Shown here one piece after another: positions 33,763 to 45,029 of a DNA stretch of 64,000 nucleotides (positions are counted from its first letter, which is position 1; every line of letters starts with the position of its first letter). The translations under genes and the position numbers were made by a program. The DNA is from Cycas panzhihuaensis (taxonomy: Eukaryota > Cycadophyta). The stretch spans positions 109,561,741 to 109,625,740 of the forward strand of contig CM041465.1 of the NCBI GenBank assembly GCA_023213395.1, in the 5' to 3' direction. Below the pieces are notes generated by a model. The model had not been told where the DNA came from and made no database searches. It was given only the letters and a program-made list of their open reading frames with translations.

Positions 33763-34151
33763 CTATTGGCTAAGAGTGGGGGGTGAAAGGGCACCCTAGG
33801 ATGCCAAAGGTTGCCTTAAAGAGAAAAGAATGACTCTGAACAGAGGGAGCATTCCCTTTGGAGATCCTAGGAGTAGGAACAAGCTACAAAAATGAGTCTA
33901 GGATGGTGAAATGAGCCAAATGAGTATAAACTCGGGCATGCACAGGAGTGGTGTACAAAACAAGATAAAAGGGCCCTACAAAAATACATTGGTGAGGTGC
34001 CATTAATGCATTCGTAAGAAAAAGTGAGATGAAGGCTATAGGAGCACAATGGGAAGCAGGGCCAGAAGGCAAAGATGATCAGGGGTAAGGAAAAATACAA
34101 AGGGCTATCACAAGAGTGAAAATGAAGACAGTGCTCACTGGAGCCCCCAGC
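33763..34151. other. T2 region between aRNH and the PMD promoter
   Basis: On the minus strand a 107-codon frame (to 34190) includes CPSLYSFGSFHHPRLIFV, matching frames in T1 (27586-28065) and T4 (56649-57038). It may code for an N-terminal extension of aRNH or be a chance frame over promoter DNA. No known domain. Confidence 0.45.
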
Positions 34152-34158
34152 TATATAA
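34152..34158 (+). promoter_or_regulatory. TATA box of the antisense PMD gene, T2
   Basis: TATATAAGG with GATTCATTTTCAC about 30 bases on, as in T0 and T4. Confidence 0.7.
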
Positions 34159-34514
34159 GGAAAATCAATAAAAATGGGATTCATTTTCACAGGCTCTCAA
34201 ATGAATCCAGAGTCATTTCCTTATGTAGTGAAGCGCTACTCAACTTCAGAGGCACGCAGAGAGAGATCAGACTATCGAATCAGAGCTTAAGGATAGCCAT
34301 TGGGACTGTGGGGACGAGATGGTGAGCGCTCAGCTAGATCCAGTGAGTGGATCTCTCAAAACTTAACCCATCTTATGCTTTAAAATTTACTACTTTTTTA
34401 TGTTTTTATGTAGGTTTGTAGGCCCCATATAGGCGAGAAATGACCTCCCAGAGTCCAAATTGGACCCAGAGAGAGGCGGGACCAAGGCATTAGGCATCCC
34501 TGGTCCCAGTGAGC
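34159..34514 (+). other. leader and partial leader intron of the PMD gene, T2
   Basis: It is collinear with T4 57007-57365. The donor GATCCA/GTGAGTGGATC lies at 34343. The acceptor is lost in a deletion that joins CCAGTGAGCCCAG directly to the middle of the PMD exon at about 34515. Confidence 0.6.
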
Positions 34515-36000
34515 CCAGATGATGGATGGAGGGGTCCACCAGGAGGATGGATGGATGCAGTACACCAGTGCGAGGCATGAGAGAGGATGGACTGGGCCAC
34601 CCTCATAGCGGTGAACCTCATCGCACAGCTAGATGCTATATAGGTAGAAGGTATGGGAAGTCTATCATATAGCACACTACTACAGTGTTGATTCTTCGAC
34701 CACTTTGGAGTAGTGGCGCCGATGGGGGGACCACACCCTATCTAAGAGTAGGCCCTGATGGTACATAGGTGGCAGACCAGGTTGAAAGGAATCGAGGACC
34801 AGACACATATCTATCGCTTGGTGGAGGCCACATTACTAGACCTCCTCACCATGACAGATTATATAGTAGATCTATATAGAGTGGTAAGGTAGGATAGTGA
34901 TGACGAGGTAGGCGGGGCAGGAGTGCCCCCAGGAGATGATGAGGGTGGCGATGGAGGTGATGGGGCTGGCCCATAACGAGTTGGAGGAGAGGGAGATCCA
35001 TCAAGGACTGCAGGGAGAGGAGCAGGTCCATTAGGGGATGTAGGTGGAGAGGCAGGCCCATCAGGAGCTGTGGAGGAGAGAAGGGGCCCAGTGACACAGG
35101 CCCGCAGGCTATGGATCGTCAAGAGGTTCAGAGAGGTAGCTACACCAACCACGAAGAGGAGGGATGCCCTATCAGCTGAGGCAGTAGCAGAGGAGGTATC
35201 CGAGGAGGAGGAGGTACCTACAGCTAGTAGAGTACCCAAGGGAGAGGCAGTTTCCTGAGTTAAAGAGCCAATAGCTACACTAGGTAAGACATGACCTTCT
35301 CCTATCATCGTTTAATTGCCAGACATACATACATAGTTTGGTTTTTGGTTTGATATGTGTATAGACATATATTGATATATGGCATGCTAGATTTGTAGGT
35401 ACGACAGACATTCATAGGCTGGTAGAGGTGGTAGTCTGAGAGGTATTCCCTCAGGCTTATGTGAAGGGGTAGCCTCCCATCCATGTGGGTGATGAGCCCA
35501 GATCGGTAGGTGGCCCCACAGTAGCATTTGCCCCATTAATAAGGCGAGAGATATCTTGGTTGTGGAGTCCCAAGAGCACGAGGTATGTGTGAGACAACAA
35601 CGGGCAAATATGGGCATCATTCGAGCTGAGAGGGATGCTCTACAGAGTCGGGTGGAGGCACTAGAGGCTCAGGAAGGATCTGGAGGAGATATGGGGAGCC
35701 ATATCCAGATAGTAGTGATGGAGGAGCGACTTTAGGGGATGGAGGATAGGCTCTGCCTTGTGGAGACAGAGCGGGATCGTATCCAAGCTTGATACAATCG
35801 ACTGATAGAGGACATAGCATCGAGGTCAGCATAGAGTAGGACACAGACCCACACAGTGGTGATGACCCCGAGGAGGCCACGGGATGAGGGGAGCGAGGCA
35901 GGGAGCTCATAGAGACTGAGGAGGAGTCTCAGAGGGATGTGGTCCCCAAGAGAGAGATCACATAGACAAGGAGATGATGCCCCAAGGGCAGGGCAACAGT
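34515..36000 (+). pseudogene. antisense PMD-like gene of T2, first half deleted
   Basis: Exon 1 begins in the middle of the domain. It keeps DWATLIAVNLIAQLDAI- and LLQC-FFDHFGVVAPMG-like text on the plus strand and lacks about 790 bp found in T4 (start codon to the ILFW block). The intron is 35284-35398. Exon 2 (35399-36000) has VFVPLISRARD-like text, a heptad-rich stretch (MGIIRAERDALQSRVEALEAQ), METERDRIQA and the tail TPRRPRDEGSEAGSS. The coiled coil reads clearly for about 25 residues here. Stops are few. Confidence 0.7.
35284..35398 (+). other. spliceosomal-type intron in the antisense gene, T2
   Basis: Donor CTAG/GTAAGACA and acceptor GATTTGTAG/GTACGACAG, 115 nt. Same position and phase as in T1 and T4. 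Confidence 0.65.
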
Positions 36001-36744
36001 AGGGTAGTGTATCTATTTTTATTTTGGACAGCAAAAAGTACGGGCCTCCAAGGGATCACCATATATAGTCACATGATTATAACCTCCCTGTAAGGACACT
36101 GGCTTCCCATAGATGATGTACCACACCATTTCTATTGACATGACACATGATTTTTGATATATATAGATGTGGTGATTGATACCCCCATTTTGGCATATGA
36201 TGATGTGTATCATAATGTATGATGGATGATATGTATGTTTTGTTTACACATTTATGTACATGTATAAGGGTGCACAGATGCATGAGGATATATATATGAT
36301 TGCACTTTAAGCTGATTATTGTGTGAGTTTTGTGTTATGATATTTGTTTAGGTTGTGTATATTTTCTTTCATGCAGGGCCATGCCCCTAATATGAGCACA
36401 CACAATCACCATGAGTAGAGGTGATAGACATATGCAGGGTTAGGAAAATAAGGCAACACACATGTCCACATGGGAGCATAGCAGGATATGCAAAGGAAAT
36501 ATCAAGCGAGATGGGAGTGATGATATTCCAGAGTGTCTCCCTAACTGAGGGATGCCCAAAATAGGAGGACAAAGTCCCAAGAAAAATGTAAATAAGGGTT
36601 CTGTGGGAAGAACTAGAAGGAAACAAAAGAGGCCATCCTAAGTCATCATTCCACCCATGGCTAGGAGGAATGGGAATGAACTTAAGATGGTAGTTTAGGG
36701 ACATTTTGGAGTGTGAATAAGGTGATGACAAAGTCATGAGTAGA
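36001..36744 (-). other. T2 region between integrase and antisense gene, with conserved box
   Basis: The conserved box lies at 36040-36110 (minus): CCTTACAG, GGAGGTTATAATCATGTGAC, then GGAGGCCCGTAC. Its inverted repeat is weaker than in T1. The rest is AT-rich, with ATATGTATG repeats. No conserved frame. Confidence 0.5.
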
Positions 36745-37920
36745 ATTTCTTAAGGAATTTCTCGTTAACAACTTTCTCCAACTTAAGGCCCTCTAAGGTG
36801 ATGATCCTATAGGCACCGTTATTGAGGCTCTCGAGAACGACAAAGGGACCATCCCATTTGGGTCCAAATTAAGTCAAGCAGTCATGGAGATATTCCAATT
36901 AGAGGATATGGTCCCCGGGATACAAAGGACAGAAAAAAGGTGTTTGTCATAGGTCCTTTATAAGCAGGCTTTTGATGCGAGGTTAGCCTGATAGGCAACT
37001 AAACGTCTCTTATCTAAGGCCTCGAGGTCCAAGAGGCGAGCCTGACGGATCGACTCCTCATTGATGAGACCTCAAAGGGAAACACATAAAGAGGGAATCT
37101 CCACTTCCAATGGGAGTACTGCCTCAGTCCCGTAAACTAGGGAGAATGGAGTCATTCCCGTAGCAGCATGGACAGAGGTACAATAAGCCCATAAGGCAGA
37201 AAAGAGCTGAAGGTGCCAGTCTCTTTGAGACTGAGTGACAATTTTCTTTAAGATATTAACAAGATTCTTGTTGAACAACTAGACTTGACCATTTACCTGG
37301 GGGTAATAAGGAGAGGAAGTTTTATGAGAGATTTTAAATTTTTCACAAAGCTCATCCATCTCCTTATTACAAAAAGGGGTCCCATTATCATTAATCAAGA
37401 CATTGAGGATCCTGAAGTGGCAAATGATGTGCTGGTAAATGAAGGTAGCTATCGTCTTACCAAGGGTAGTAATCAGAGGGATGGCTTTCACCCATTTAGC
37501 AAAGTACTCCGTAGTAGTCAAGATAAACTTGTGTTGTGATAAAGAAGGTGGGGATATAGCCCTGATGAGGTCTATATCCCATTAAGTGAAGGGCCATGGA
37601 GATATGATAGGATGCAAGGCCTTGGAACGCACATGGGAGATGTTAACATATTCCTGACATCGTCGACACCTCAAGGTAAAGGCATGGGCATCCTTAAAGA
37701 GGGACAACCAATATTAGCCCATATAGAGGATCCTCTGGGCCATGGATTAGCCTCTAAAGTGGCCCCCATAAATGCTATGGTGGCATTCATAGAGTATTTG
37801 GTCTGCTTCGTCAGAAGTGATGTAGTGGAGGAGGATCCCATCAAAAGACCTCTTGTACAATACTTTGTCTATGAGGAAGTATTGCCTAGCATAAGTCTGG
37901 ATATGAGATCTAACCTTATT
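36745..37920 (-). pseudogene. integrase of T2 (broken)
   Basis: In minus-strand order: LYECHHSIYGGHFRG (His pair), LRCRRCQEYVNI (C-x2-C intact), WDIDLIRAI (first Asp), LINDNGTPF (second Asp) and VNGQV-stop, where the stop replaces the catalytic Glu codon. Then GMTPFSLVYGTEAVLPLEVEI and the C-terminal conserved segment follow. It is the clearest integrase of the family in the window apart from that stop. A plus-strand frame of 194 codons at 37612-38196 is its mirror image and not a gene. Confidence 0.87.
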
Positions 37921-38039
37921 ACTGGCTTCAGGGCAGTACTGCTACTGTGTGAGGTACCACACGATGTCACCATACCACTTGCTATCAACAAGTGGATGGG
38001 AAGGAATGCCCTAAATGGTCACGATAGACTCCTCAGGAA

Positions 38040-38690
38040 GAGAATCATCAACAGGGGCATCAAGGGAGTTAAGGATAAGGATATTTATGAGTTGCTCGGC
38101 CACTACCTTTACTTTCTTCGATTTCCTATTAATGATATGAAGATCGAACTCCTAAAGCAGGACGGCCCAACGGCTAACCCTACCTATCAAGTCTAAACGG
38201 GTAAGCAGATATCGCAAGGGATCAGACTAGATGATCACCTTGGTAGTATTACTGAGCAAGTAGTCTCTAAACTTCTTAGTTGCGTGAACCAAGGAGAGAC
38301 ATTCCTTCTCGGCCGAGGAGTAGTTGAGTTCGGCAGCTAGAAGGGTGTGGCTAATAAAGTAAATGGTTCTCTCAACTCCTAAATCATCCTCTTGAGCCAA
38401 CATAGTGCCCAAAGACTCATCGGTCACCGATGTATAGAGAATGAAAGTCCTATTGAAGCAAGGGGACGCTAACATTAGAGCGGAAGCAAGGGCTTCCTTA
38501 AGTTCTTTAAAGGCTTATTGTGTCTTATTAGACCAAACAAATGGAGCTTCCTTCTTCAATAGGTTGGTTGAGGGTTTGGCGCTCACAACGAAGTCTGCCA
38601 AGAAGTGCCTGAGGAAACTAAGCCTACCTAGAAACAACTTGATCTGTTATTGAGTTCTAGGAGGCGGCATATTAAGGATTGCCTTGACTT
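38040..38690 (-). pseudogene. RT-linked RNase H of T2, degenerate
   Basis: It reads ILYTSVTDESLGTMLAQEDD, IYFISHTLLAAELNYSSAEKECL, FRDYLLSNTTKVII, SDPLRYLLTRLDLIGR and RWAVLL. The canonical first Asp (T-D-A-S) is shifted or absent and the last A-D-A-L is not found. This agrees with T1, so the loss predates the split of the copies. Stops at expected Gln codons. Confidence 0.8.
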
Positions 38691-39352
38691 TGTTAGGGTC
38701 AATTTGAATTCCTTGTTTTGACATAAGAAATCCAAGGAGTTTGCCAGAAGTAATGGCAAACACATATTTGAGTGGGTTCAGGCTTACATAGTACTTGCGG
38801 TATCACGTGAAGATAGCCTATAAGTCTAAGGGATGATGGGCCTTGACATGTGAAAGGCCCATCATGTCATCCATGAAGACCTCCAACGTGTCATTGATGA
38901 GGTCATGGAAGATAAAATGCATCATCCTTTAGTAAGTAATGCCTACATTTTTTAGGTTGAAGGGCATTGCCTTGTAGGTAAAGGTACCCCATGGGGTGGT
39001 CAAGGCTGTCTTGTGGTAGTCTTCAAGAGAGATTTGAATATGGTTATAGCCAGAGAAGCTGTCCATCAAGGACATGACTTCAAACCTAACAGTTTGATCA
39101 ATGATCTAATCAATGAAAGGGAGTGGAAAGTTATCCTTACGACATGCATTGTTGATATTACAGAAATCAACGTATATCTGGATAGTGTTGTTCTTTTTAG
39201 CAATGGGAATGATATTGGACACCCATTTAGGATAGTTAATAGAAGTGATAAGTCAAGCATCTAAAAGTTTCTCAACCTCCATCTTAATAGTGGCTGAGAG
39301 TTTAGGATGGAGAGGATGATGCTTCTGGCATACAAGTCAAGCGCTAGGAATG
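38690..39352 (-). pseudogene. reverse transcriptase of T2, cut by T3 and shortened
   Basis: The active site is FMDD at 38866-38877, followed by MMGLS. Around it are TTPWGTFTYK, MPFNLKN and ITSGKLLGFLMSKQGIQIDP. The start of RT (near 39300) reads AIKMEVEKLL-like text and HSQPLFKT-like decayed text. At 39352 similarity ends because of T3. On the other side of T3 the sequence resumes not in RT but about 750 bp upstream in the linker. Confidence 0.85.
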
Positions 39353-39357
39353 GTACC
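39353..39357. repeat. target-site duplication of T3, left (GTACC)
   Basis: GTACC precedes the T3 LTR and recurs at 50282-50286. Confidence 0.93.
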
Positions 39358-41931
39358 TGTTTCCCGGCTTCCGGGAATGGATACGGAATCAAAGCTCGAG
39401 TAAGTGCGGTATGTCTCTAGCATTATCATCACTTTTGTGTCTTGATTGTGCCTTACATATTTGCATGCGTATGACTTTGTGGGCGGCACGGTGCGTCGTC
39501 CACACTATGTTTAGCCTATGGCGACTATAGCGGGGCACACTCTTAGCGAGTGTGGCACCACAGTGACCGTATTACTTCGCATCGCCCTCCTCTCTCCTGG
39601 ATCCAGGGTTTGCGCCACCTCCACCCGTGTGATGTCTCATCGTCGCTTGGTTAGCTTGCCACCTCATTTGGGGGCCTATTTACGCTCCGTGGGCGTTTCT
39701 TGGCTTGTTTGCTCCGGGTGGGTGTTTTAGTTGTCCTTTAGCCTTTTCGGTAGTTTGCCCTGACTGGACCGGTTGGCGGGCCCCATTTGTGTCTCCGGTG
39801 TGTCTGCGTAATCTTGTGATGTAGGTGATCTTCGTGGTCTGCAGGAATTTTTTGGTCTGCATTTGGAATATTCAGCTGCAGCTAAAGTTTCCGTGATACG
39901 TTGTCTCTGTTTGTTTTAAAATCCATGTGGCAATTTAGCATTTATTATTGAAATTGCCACGTCAGTCGCCTTTTCTCCCTCCCGGTAGGTGCCCTATTCG
40001 CGTACTTTAGGGTTTTGCTTTAGTACTTAAACATCTTTTGGCTCGTTTTGAAGCTCTCTTTTGGATCTTTTTACTCACTTTTGGATTTACTCTCAAGAGG
40101 AACACTCTCCTGCTCTGCTCTCTTCTGCTGTTTGCTGCATTGGACTGCACTCTTCATCTGGCCTTGACTCTCCTTTGGCTTGGCTGAGACATTCTCTCAG
40201 CCCCTCAAATGCCTTGGAGAGGGCTCCTTTGAAGCGGTTTCCAGCTGTTTTCTACCCAGGCAGTCCACGAGCTCCCCGTTTGCAGGTGTTTCCCGTTCCA
40301 CCTCCATAGCAGGGCCCCTAGCACCTTGCTCTATTCGGTCTGAAATTTGTTTGTTCCGGCCCTTCTTATTGCCTTTTGGTGGGGCAAATCCTTGCCTCCC
40401 TTTCGGTACTCCTCACTTTGTCTTTGTTTCTGGTGATACCTACACCTCAGCTTATTTGTTTTCATTTGTTGCTTGAGAGTTGGTTTTCCTCCCTCTTGAG
40501 GCTAACTTTGTACCACTCTCCCTCGGCTTCTTACTGCGTTTCTTTGTCCAAAGGCGTGGCGTTGAGGGTTGCATAGGCTTTGGGCGGAGGCTGGGTGGAT
40601 TCGCACCACCTTCCACGCTCCCAAGCGGCTCAAAGCCCTCAAGCCTCCCTCTCGCCCGTGCTACTCTTGGCTTGCAAACAAGGGTTGAAGGCTCCCTTGG
40701 TTGCCCAAACCGGTGTCACAAGTTGCGGTGATTTGGGAACCCTTTATTCAGTTTGGGTGCCATCCATAGGCCCCAACCGCGGGTTCTTCTCCACCTTTGC
40801 TCCCGGTTGCGGTTTGCTCCCGTAGCATCCGGTTCCCGTGGGTGTCTTTGGGTCTTTCTTGCCCCTTCTTGCGGTAGTTTTCCGACCTTGAGTCTTGACT
40901 TTCTCCTCGCTACCCGTGGCTCTTGGGGAGAGGTTTGGGCGCCATTTTGGGCGGTGAGGCCACTCAGGAGCTTACCTTGTTGTTTCCTTTCATTTAGATC
41001 GTTCTTCTTTGGTATTTTCCTTATTGGACTAACAACGATGCATGTACATTTAGACTCTCGTTTATGTTGTTAGACATATATTGCTAGATCTTTGTGTTGC
41101 ATATAGGTGTTCTCCCTCGACAGAGGAGACCTTTGTTGCTTACGGTATTCGGGGCCAGCGGAGAACGTTGCGGGTGCCCCTTCCACCGTGGCGTCCCTTG
41201 CATGTGTCATATTTTATGCTATCTCATTTGCTAGTTAGCATTTCTTTCCTTCCTTGATTATCGCATTTATTTTTCACAGGGAAGGTAAGGAAGCCCCTTT
41301 TCCTTCATGCTACATTTCACATCCGATGCAGCTGCCTTGAGTGGTTGGGTGCTCCTCTGAAACTCGCCATCTCTCACGCCTTCGGCCCAGGTGCACGCTC
41401 TGTTCCCCTTCGCTACCCCTGGTCTTTTTTCCTTCTTTTATTCTTTTCCTAGTAATTAGAACATCGAAAGATTAAAAGGGAAAATTGCCTTTTTGTATTG
41501 GTTTGCAATTTGTTTGCCTTGTTGCATGTACTTTTGTTATTTGTAGGAAAGGTTGTAGGAGTCTTCTTCTCCCTTACCCTTCCTCCCTCTTCCTTAACTT
41601 GAGCGCCTTAGCTTCACGCATCGCTCGTATGCGGTTAGATTGTATAGGATTGTTCTTGGCCTATCCTTGTTAGGTTCTTTCTCTCTCTCCCTTGGCCACC
41701 CAAGGGTGGGAGGGGCCTACTCGAGTCAGCAGGGTTCGGTCCCACGTATCTTCGCCCTTAAGCTCGAGGCGGTGAAGGGTCCGAGTAGTAGCCATACTCC
41801 ATTGCGGATCCAGAACTCGCGCTCGGCCAGGCGCTCTGCGTGTAGTTGCTTGCCTTGTAGGTTCCACTTCCTACCATTTCGTCACCATCTCTCCCGCTGC
41901 TCAGTCGGTGGTTATCCATGTGAGACGTCCA
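39358..41931 (+). repeat. 5' LTR of T3
   Basis: 2574 bp, starting TGTTTCCCGGCTTCCGGGAA and ending GACGTCCA. The start forms TTCCCGG-CTT-CCGGGAA, a perfect hairpin. The best TATA candidate is near 40020 (TTTAGGGTTTTGC then ACTTAAAC). Confidence 0.93.
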
Positions 41932-41932
41932 T

Positions 41933-41950
41933 TGGCGACCATCTTTGGGG
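41933..41950 (+). other. primer binding site of T3
   Basis: TGGCGACCATCTTTGGGG begins one base after the LTR and matches the Tat-type primer site pattern. Confidence 0.7.
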
Positions 41951-42185
41951 CGCGGTAAGGGAGCTAGTCTCGCTCTCTTGGTTGGTTTCGCTACTCTGTG
42001 ATCCTTTCTATACTGTCTTGACCTCCACGTTGGGCGGCCCCAGCAGCGTGTTATACCATTCCTTCTCTTTTCACGACATCGTCGATCGACCTTGCATCTT
42101 GTAGTTTCTCTCGTCGTTTGCGGTCTACCCCCTTTGTTAGAAGACCGAGTATAGCCTTCTTGCCTCATCGGATCTGATCCAGGCT

Positions 42186-44350
42186 ATGGAAGGTACTCTT
42201 GGATTGGACCTACCACGCTTGGTTATGGAAACCCAAGCTCTTCCTTACATCGTGCAGGTCCACCCAAGAGGGTGATGACTCCTTTACTACCGTCGATCAA
42301 CACCTTTCTTGTGCTCCCCATCCTTCTACCCACGTAGTAGAGGATCCGTTCCTCTGAGGATTGCCACGCGGTGGTGATTTTATGAGGAGCGTTCGGATGG
42401 ACATGCCTTGTTCGAGGTCCGATCACCTCTTATGGGTATGTGGGGACTCCTCTGTTGGCGTGCTTGAGGCTCTTGGCCGGATCTTGGCCGTGCGGCATGC
42501 TCTCAACCACGTCCGAATGGTTTGAGGGTGTCTGCCAGGGGGCCTCTTCCTCCTGCTCTTCCCCTCACGCTTCATCCTCGTCAGTCTTTCTGTGACAACA
42601 AACCCTTTCGTGCCCAGCGTCGCCCCATTTGTTTCTGTGGTGGGGGCACGTGTGGCACCTTCCATCCCTTGTCGAGGCCCTAATGCCTTAAGGCCTTCTC
42701 ACGGTGTGTGTACGTCCCTCGGTGGGGGTTAGCATGCAGTTCGATCAACTAATGTCTTAGTCCCTAATCGGCACATCTTGCTCCTAGTAGGCCTAGTCGC
42801 CTGCTAGCCTTCCGGTAGCGTCGGTCGGGTGGGATTCGTTCCCACGCATCCTCCAACCAGTAGCGTTGGTGCTTCTTTCTCGTTCCCCGGTATACTTCTC
42901 AACCTTGGGGGCGGGGTAGAGGCCGTCTTCTGTTTATGGGGTGGATCAGCTACACCCATACGGAATGGCCCCACCTACGGGTGGCTTGTATGGGCGAGAG
43001 AACGATTCGCATCCCTCTTGTCAGCCATCCAATGCGGTTCCATCCGTTGTGCCTTCGCGAGAATTTGACTCCCTTCAGGCCCTTTTCCACACCTCTTGTC
43101 GTGAGGGTGTCTCCTCAGGAGGGATGGGTGTCCTACCCCCATCCACTCCTTGCGCGCCACCTACTTCGACGTTCGTTGATCCTACGGTTCAGGCAAGGGC
43201 GCGCCCCTCCGTGGACTTTAGGTCAACCCCTCTCTCGGTTGAGGCGTTGCGAGCCGACTCGCCGCCTCATCCTCCACGAAGTTCCTAGATTCGATGGGAC
43301 TTTGTCATGAGACCCGTGAGCATGTCCGTAGTTTCTCTATGGCATGCATCGATTCGGGCTTCTGACCATATTTTGATGAAACTCTTTCCTCGATCCTTGC
43401 AAGGTGACGCCCTTAAATGGTTTTATCGTCTCCCTGCCTACTCAGTCTATTCATTCCAGCAATTGGTGGACGAGTTCATCAATTATTTTGATGTAGCTCG
43501 CCCATTCGAGAGCGGGATGAAATCCCTTCTCTCGCTCAAACAAGGTCACGATGAGATGAATCGTGACTTTGTGCGGCGATTCCACGATCTGCTTCACTCC
43601 ACCAAGGCGACTTTGCAGGAGGCGGGCGGGACTGTTGTCAATGCGCCGTCCGAAGTCCACGTGGAAGTCCTCGAGATGGGGCGACCACGTGTGATTCATG
43701 ATCGCCAAGTGCTTGGCGTTGGAGGCTATTGAGATCAGGTGGTCTCGAAACCTCTTAAGACCTCCTGGCAAGTGAGGCACCACCCCCTACCAAAGACACT
43801 AAACCTTCTCGGTAGGACGCGGTCTTCCTCTCATCCTCACAAGAGGACCTTAGATCCCCTCACCTCATTTATCGCTCGTTCGAGCGTCACGATGAAGAGC
43901 TCAAGCTTCAAGGTCCTTCGTCTCCTACTTCAAACAAACAAGTCCAACAAACTACCCAATTGCTCTTCCGGGGAATGGGAGCGCCCGATCCTCCCAAGCG
44001 AGAAGGTCAGGCCCTCGCTTGAGAAGAAGTGGTGTTCCATTCATGGGGATTGCTTCCATGATGATTCACGTTGTAGGGCCCGGCATCAAAGGATGCCCTC
44101 GGCGATTCCTCTCCCAAAGCGGGCCTCGAGGCCTAATCTAGACCAACTTTGTTCACAAGGATCCGTTCCTAAACATGGGGAGCGTGATCGCAACCCCAAA
44201 CCAAGAACAAGCATGTAGGAAGATCACTGATCCCGCCCTTCCGCAACAAAGGGAAGGCGCGAAACTCTTCTTCCTCTTCTCGTTCTCCTGGCCGTAGTAC
44301 TCGTCGCCTTCACGACCCGGAATAGGGAAGAAGGTGATTCGATTGCTTGA
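42186..44350 (+). pseudogene. gag of T3 (many frameshifts)
   Basis: The ATG at 42186 (MEGTLGLDLPRL) corresponds to the T1 start. The best block is 43360-43600, with SDHILMKLF, SLQGDALKWFYRLPAYSV, FQQLVDEFINYFDVARPF, SLLSLKQGHDEMN and FVRRFHDLLHSTK, all without the Trp/Arg stops seen in T1. The zinc-finger-like C-x2-H-x4-H-x4-C (CSIHGDCFHDDSRC) is near 44034-44075. Between blocks the frame shifts often by single-base losses. Either the copy is dead or the sequence has consensus errors here. Confidence 0.8.
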
Positions 44351-44689
44351 AGCAACTCCAACTTTCGCCCTACGCGATCTCAAGCTGCTAAGGAAGCGGC
44401 GGGAGGCTGTAGGTTCTTAGTTCCTTCCGATCCCCTTAGGAGACCCTTCCTCAAAATCCCTCTTTCCCCAAGGCTATTCACATGCTTGGGGTCGTTGCGA
44501 CTTTCGAAGGGCACTTACCCAACCAGCAGGAAGGGTAAACCCTTCTCCGTCATGGGCGAGCTCCACACGGTCGGCTGCGGGGAATGTCCTTGATGGGCGT
44601 TCGAGGAGTTGTCCCGAGCAGCGGGCCCTCCTCTGGAAGCTTTAGGATCGGGAGATGTGCTGTCCACACTTTGGGCGTCGCCCAGGTGG

Positions 44690-45020
44690 CGGACCCACTA
44701 TTTCCTTCGATCCTAAGGATCTTCCTCCGCCGGTGAGCAGGAGCGTCGGTGGAACTTCCCATTCACCATCACGATCGATCGCTGATTGTACCCTCAGAAG
44801 GCTGTTGTCGACAGCGGCTCTTACATCGATGCCATGCCCTTGCGTGTTATGCAAGAGCTTGGTATCTCATATGGAACGTTCCTGGCGATGCCAAGGGTAT
44901 GAGTGGCGAGAAGACCCCTCTCGGATGCATCGCGATTAGCTCACCCTTGGGGGCAAAACCGATTCTTCTTAGATGTTGTAGTCCTCGGCGTTGGCGTGGA
45001 TTACAACCTCCTACAGGCCG
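44690..45020 (+). pseudogene. aspartic protease of T3 (canonical DSG, frameshifted)
   Basis: The block AVVDSGSYIDAMPLRVMQELG carries D-S-G at 44810-44818, the standard retropepsin site. The other copies have D-N-G or D-N-S, which a single G-to-A change explains. Single-base shifts separate this block from FPFTITID before it and from VVLGVGVDYNLL after it. Confidence 0.8.
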
Positions 45021-45029
45021 CCCATGGCT

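Noticed and set aside
37612-38196. A 194-codon plus-strand frame that looks like a gene
   Set aside because: It is the mirror of T2's integrase N-terminus and RNase H, whose motifs read clearly on the minus strand; the frame has no recognisable domain.
40061-41073. Clustered plus-strand frames in 40-41 kb and again in 48.6-49.4 kb
   Set aside because: They are in the two LTRs of T3 and shift frame between the copies; no protein is conserved in T1 or T4 LTRs.
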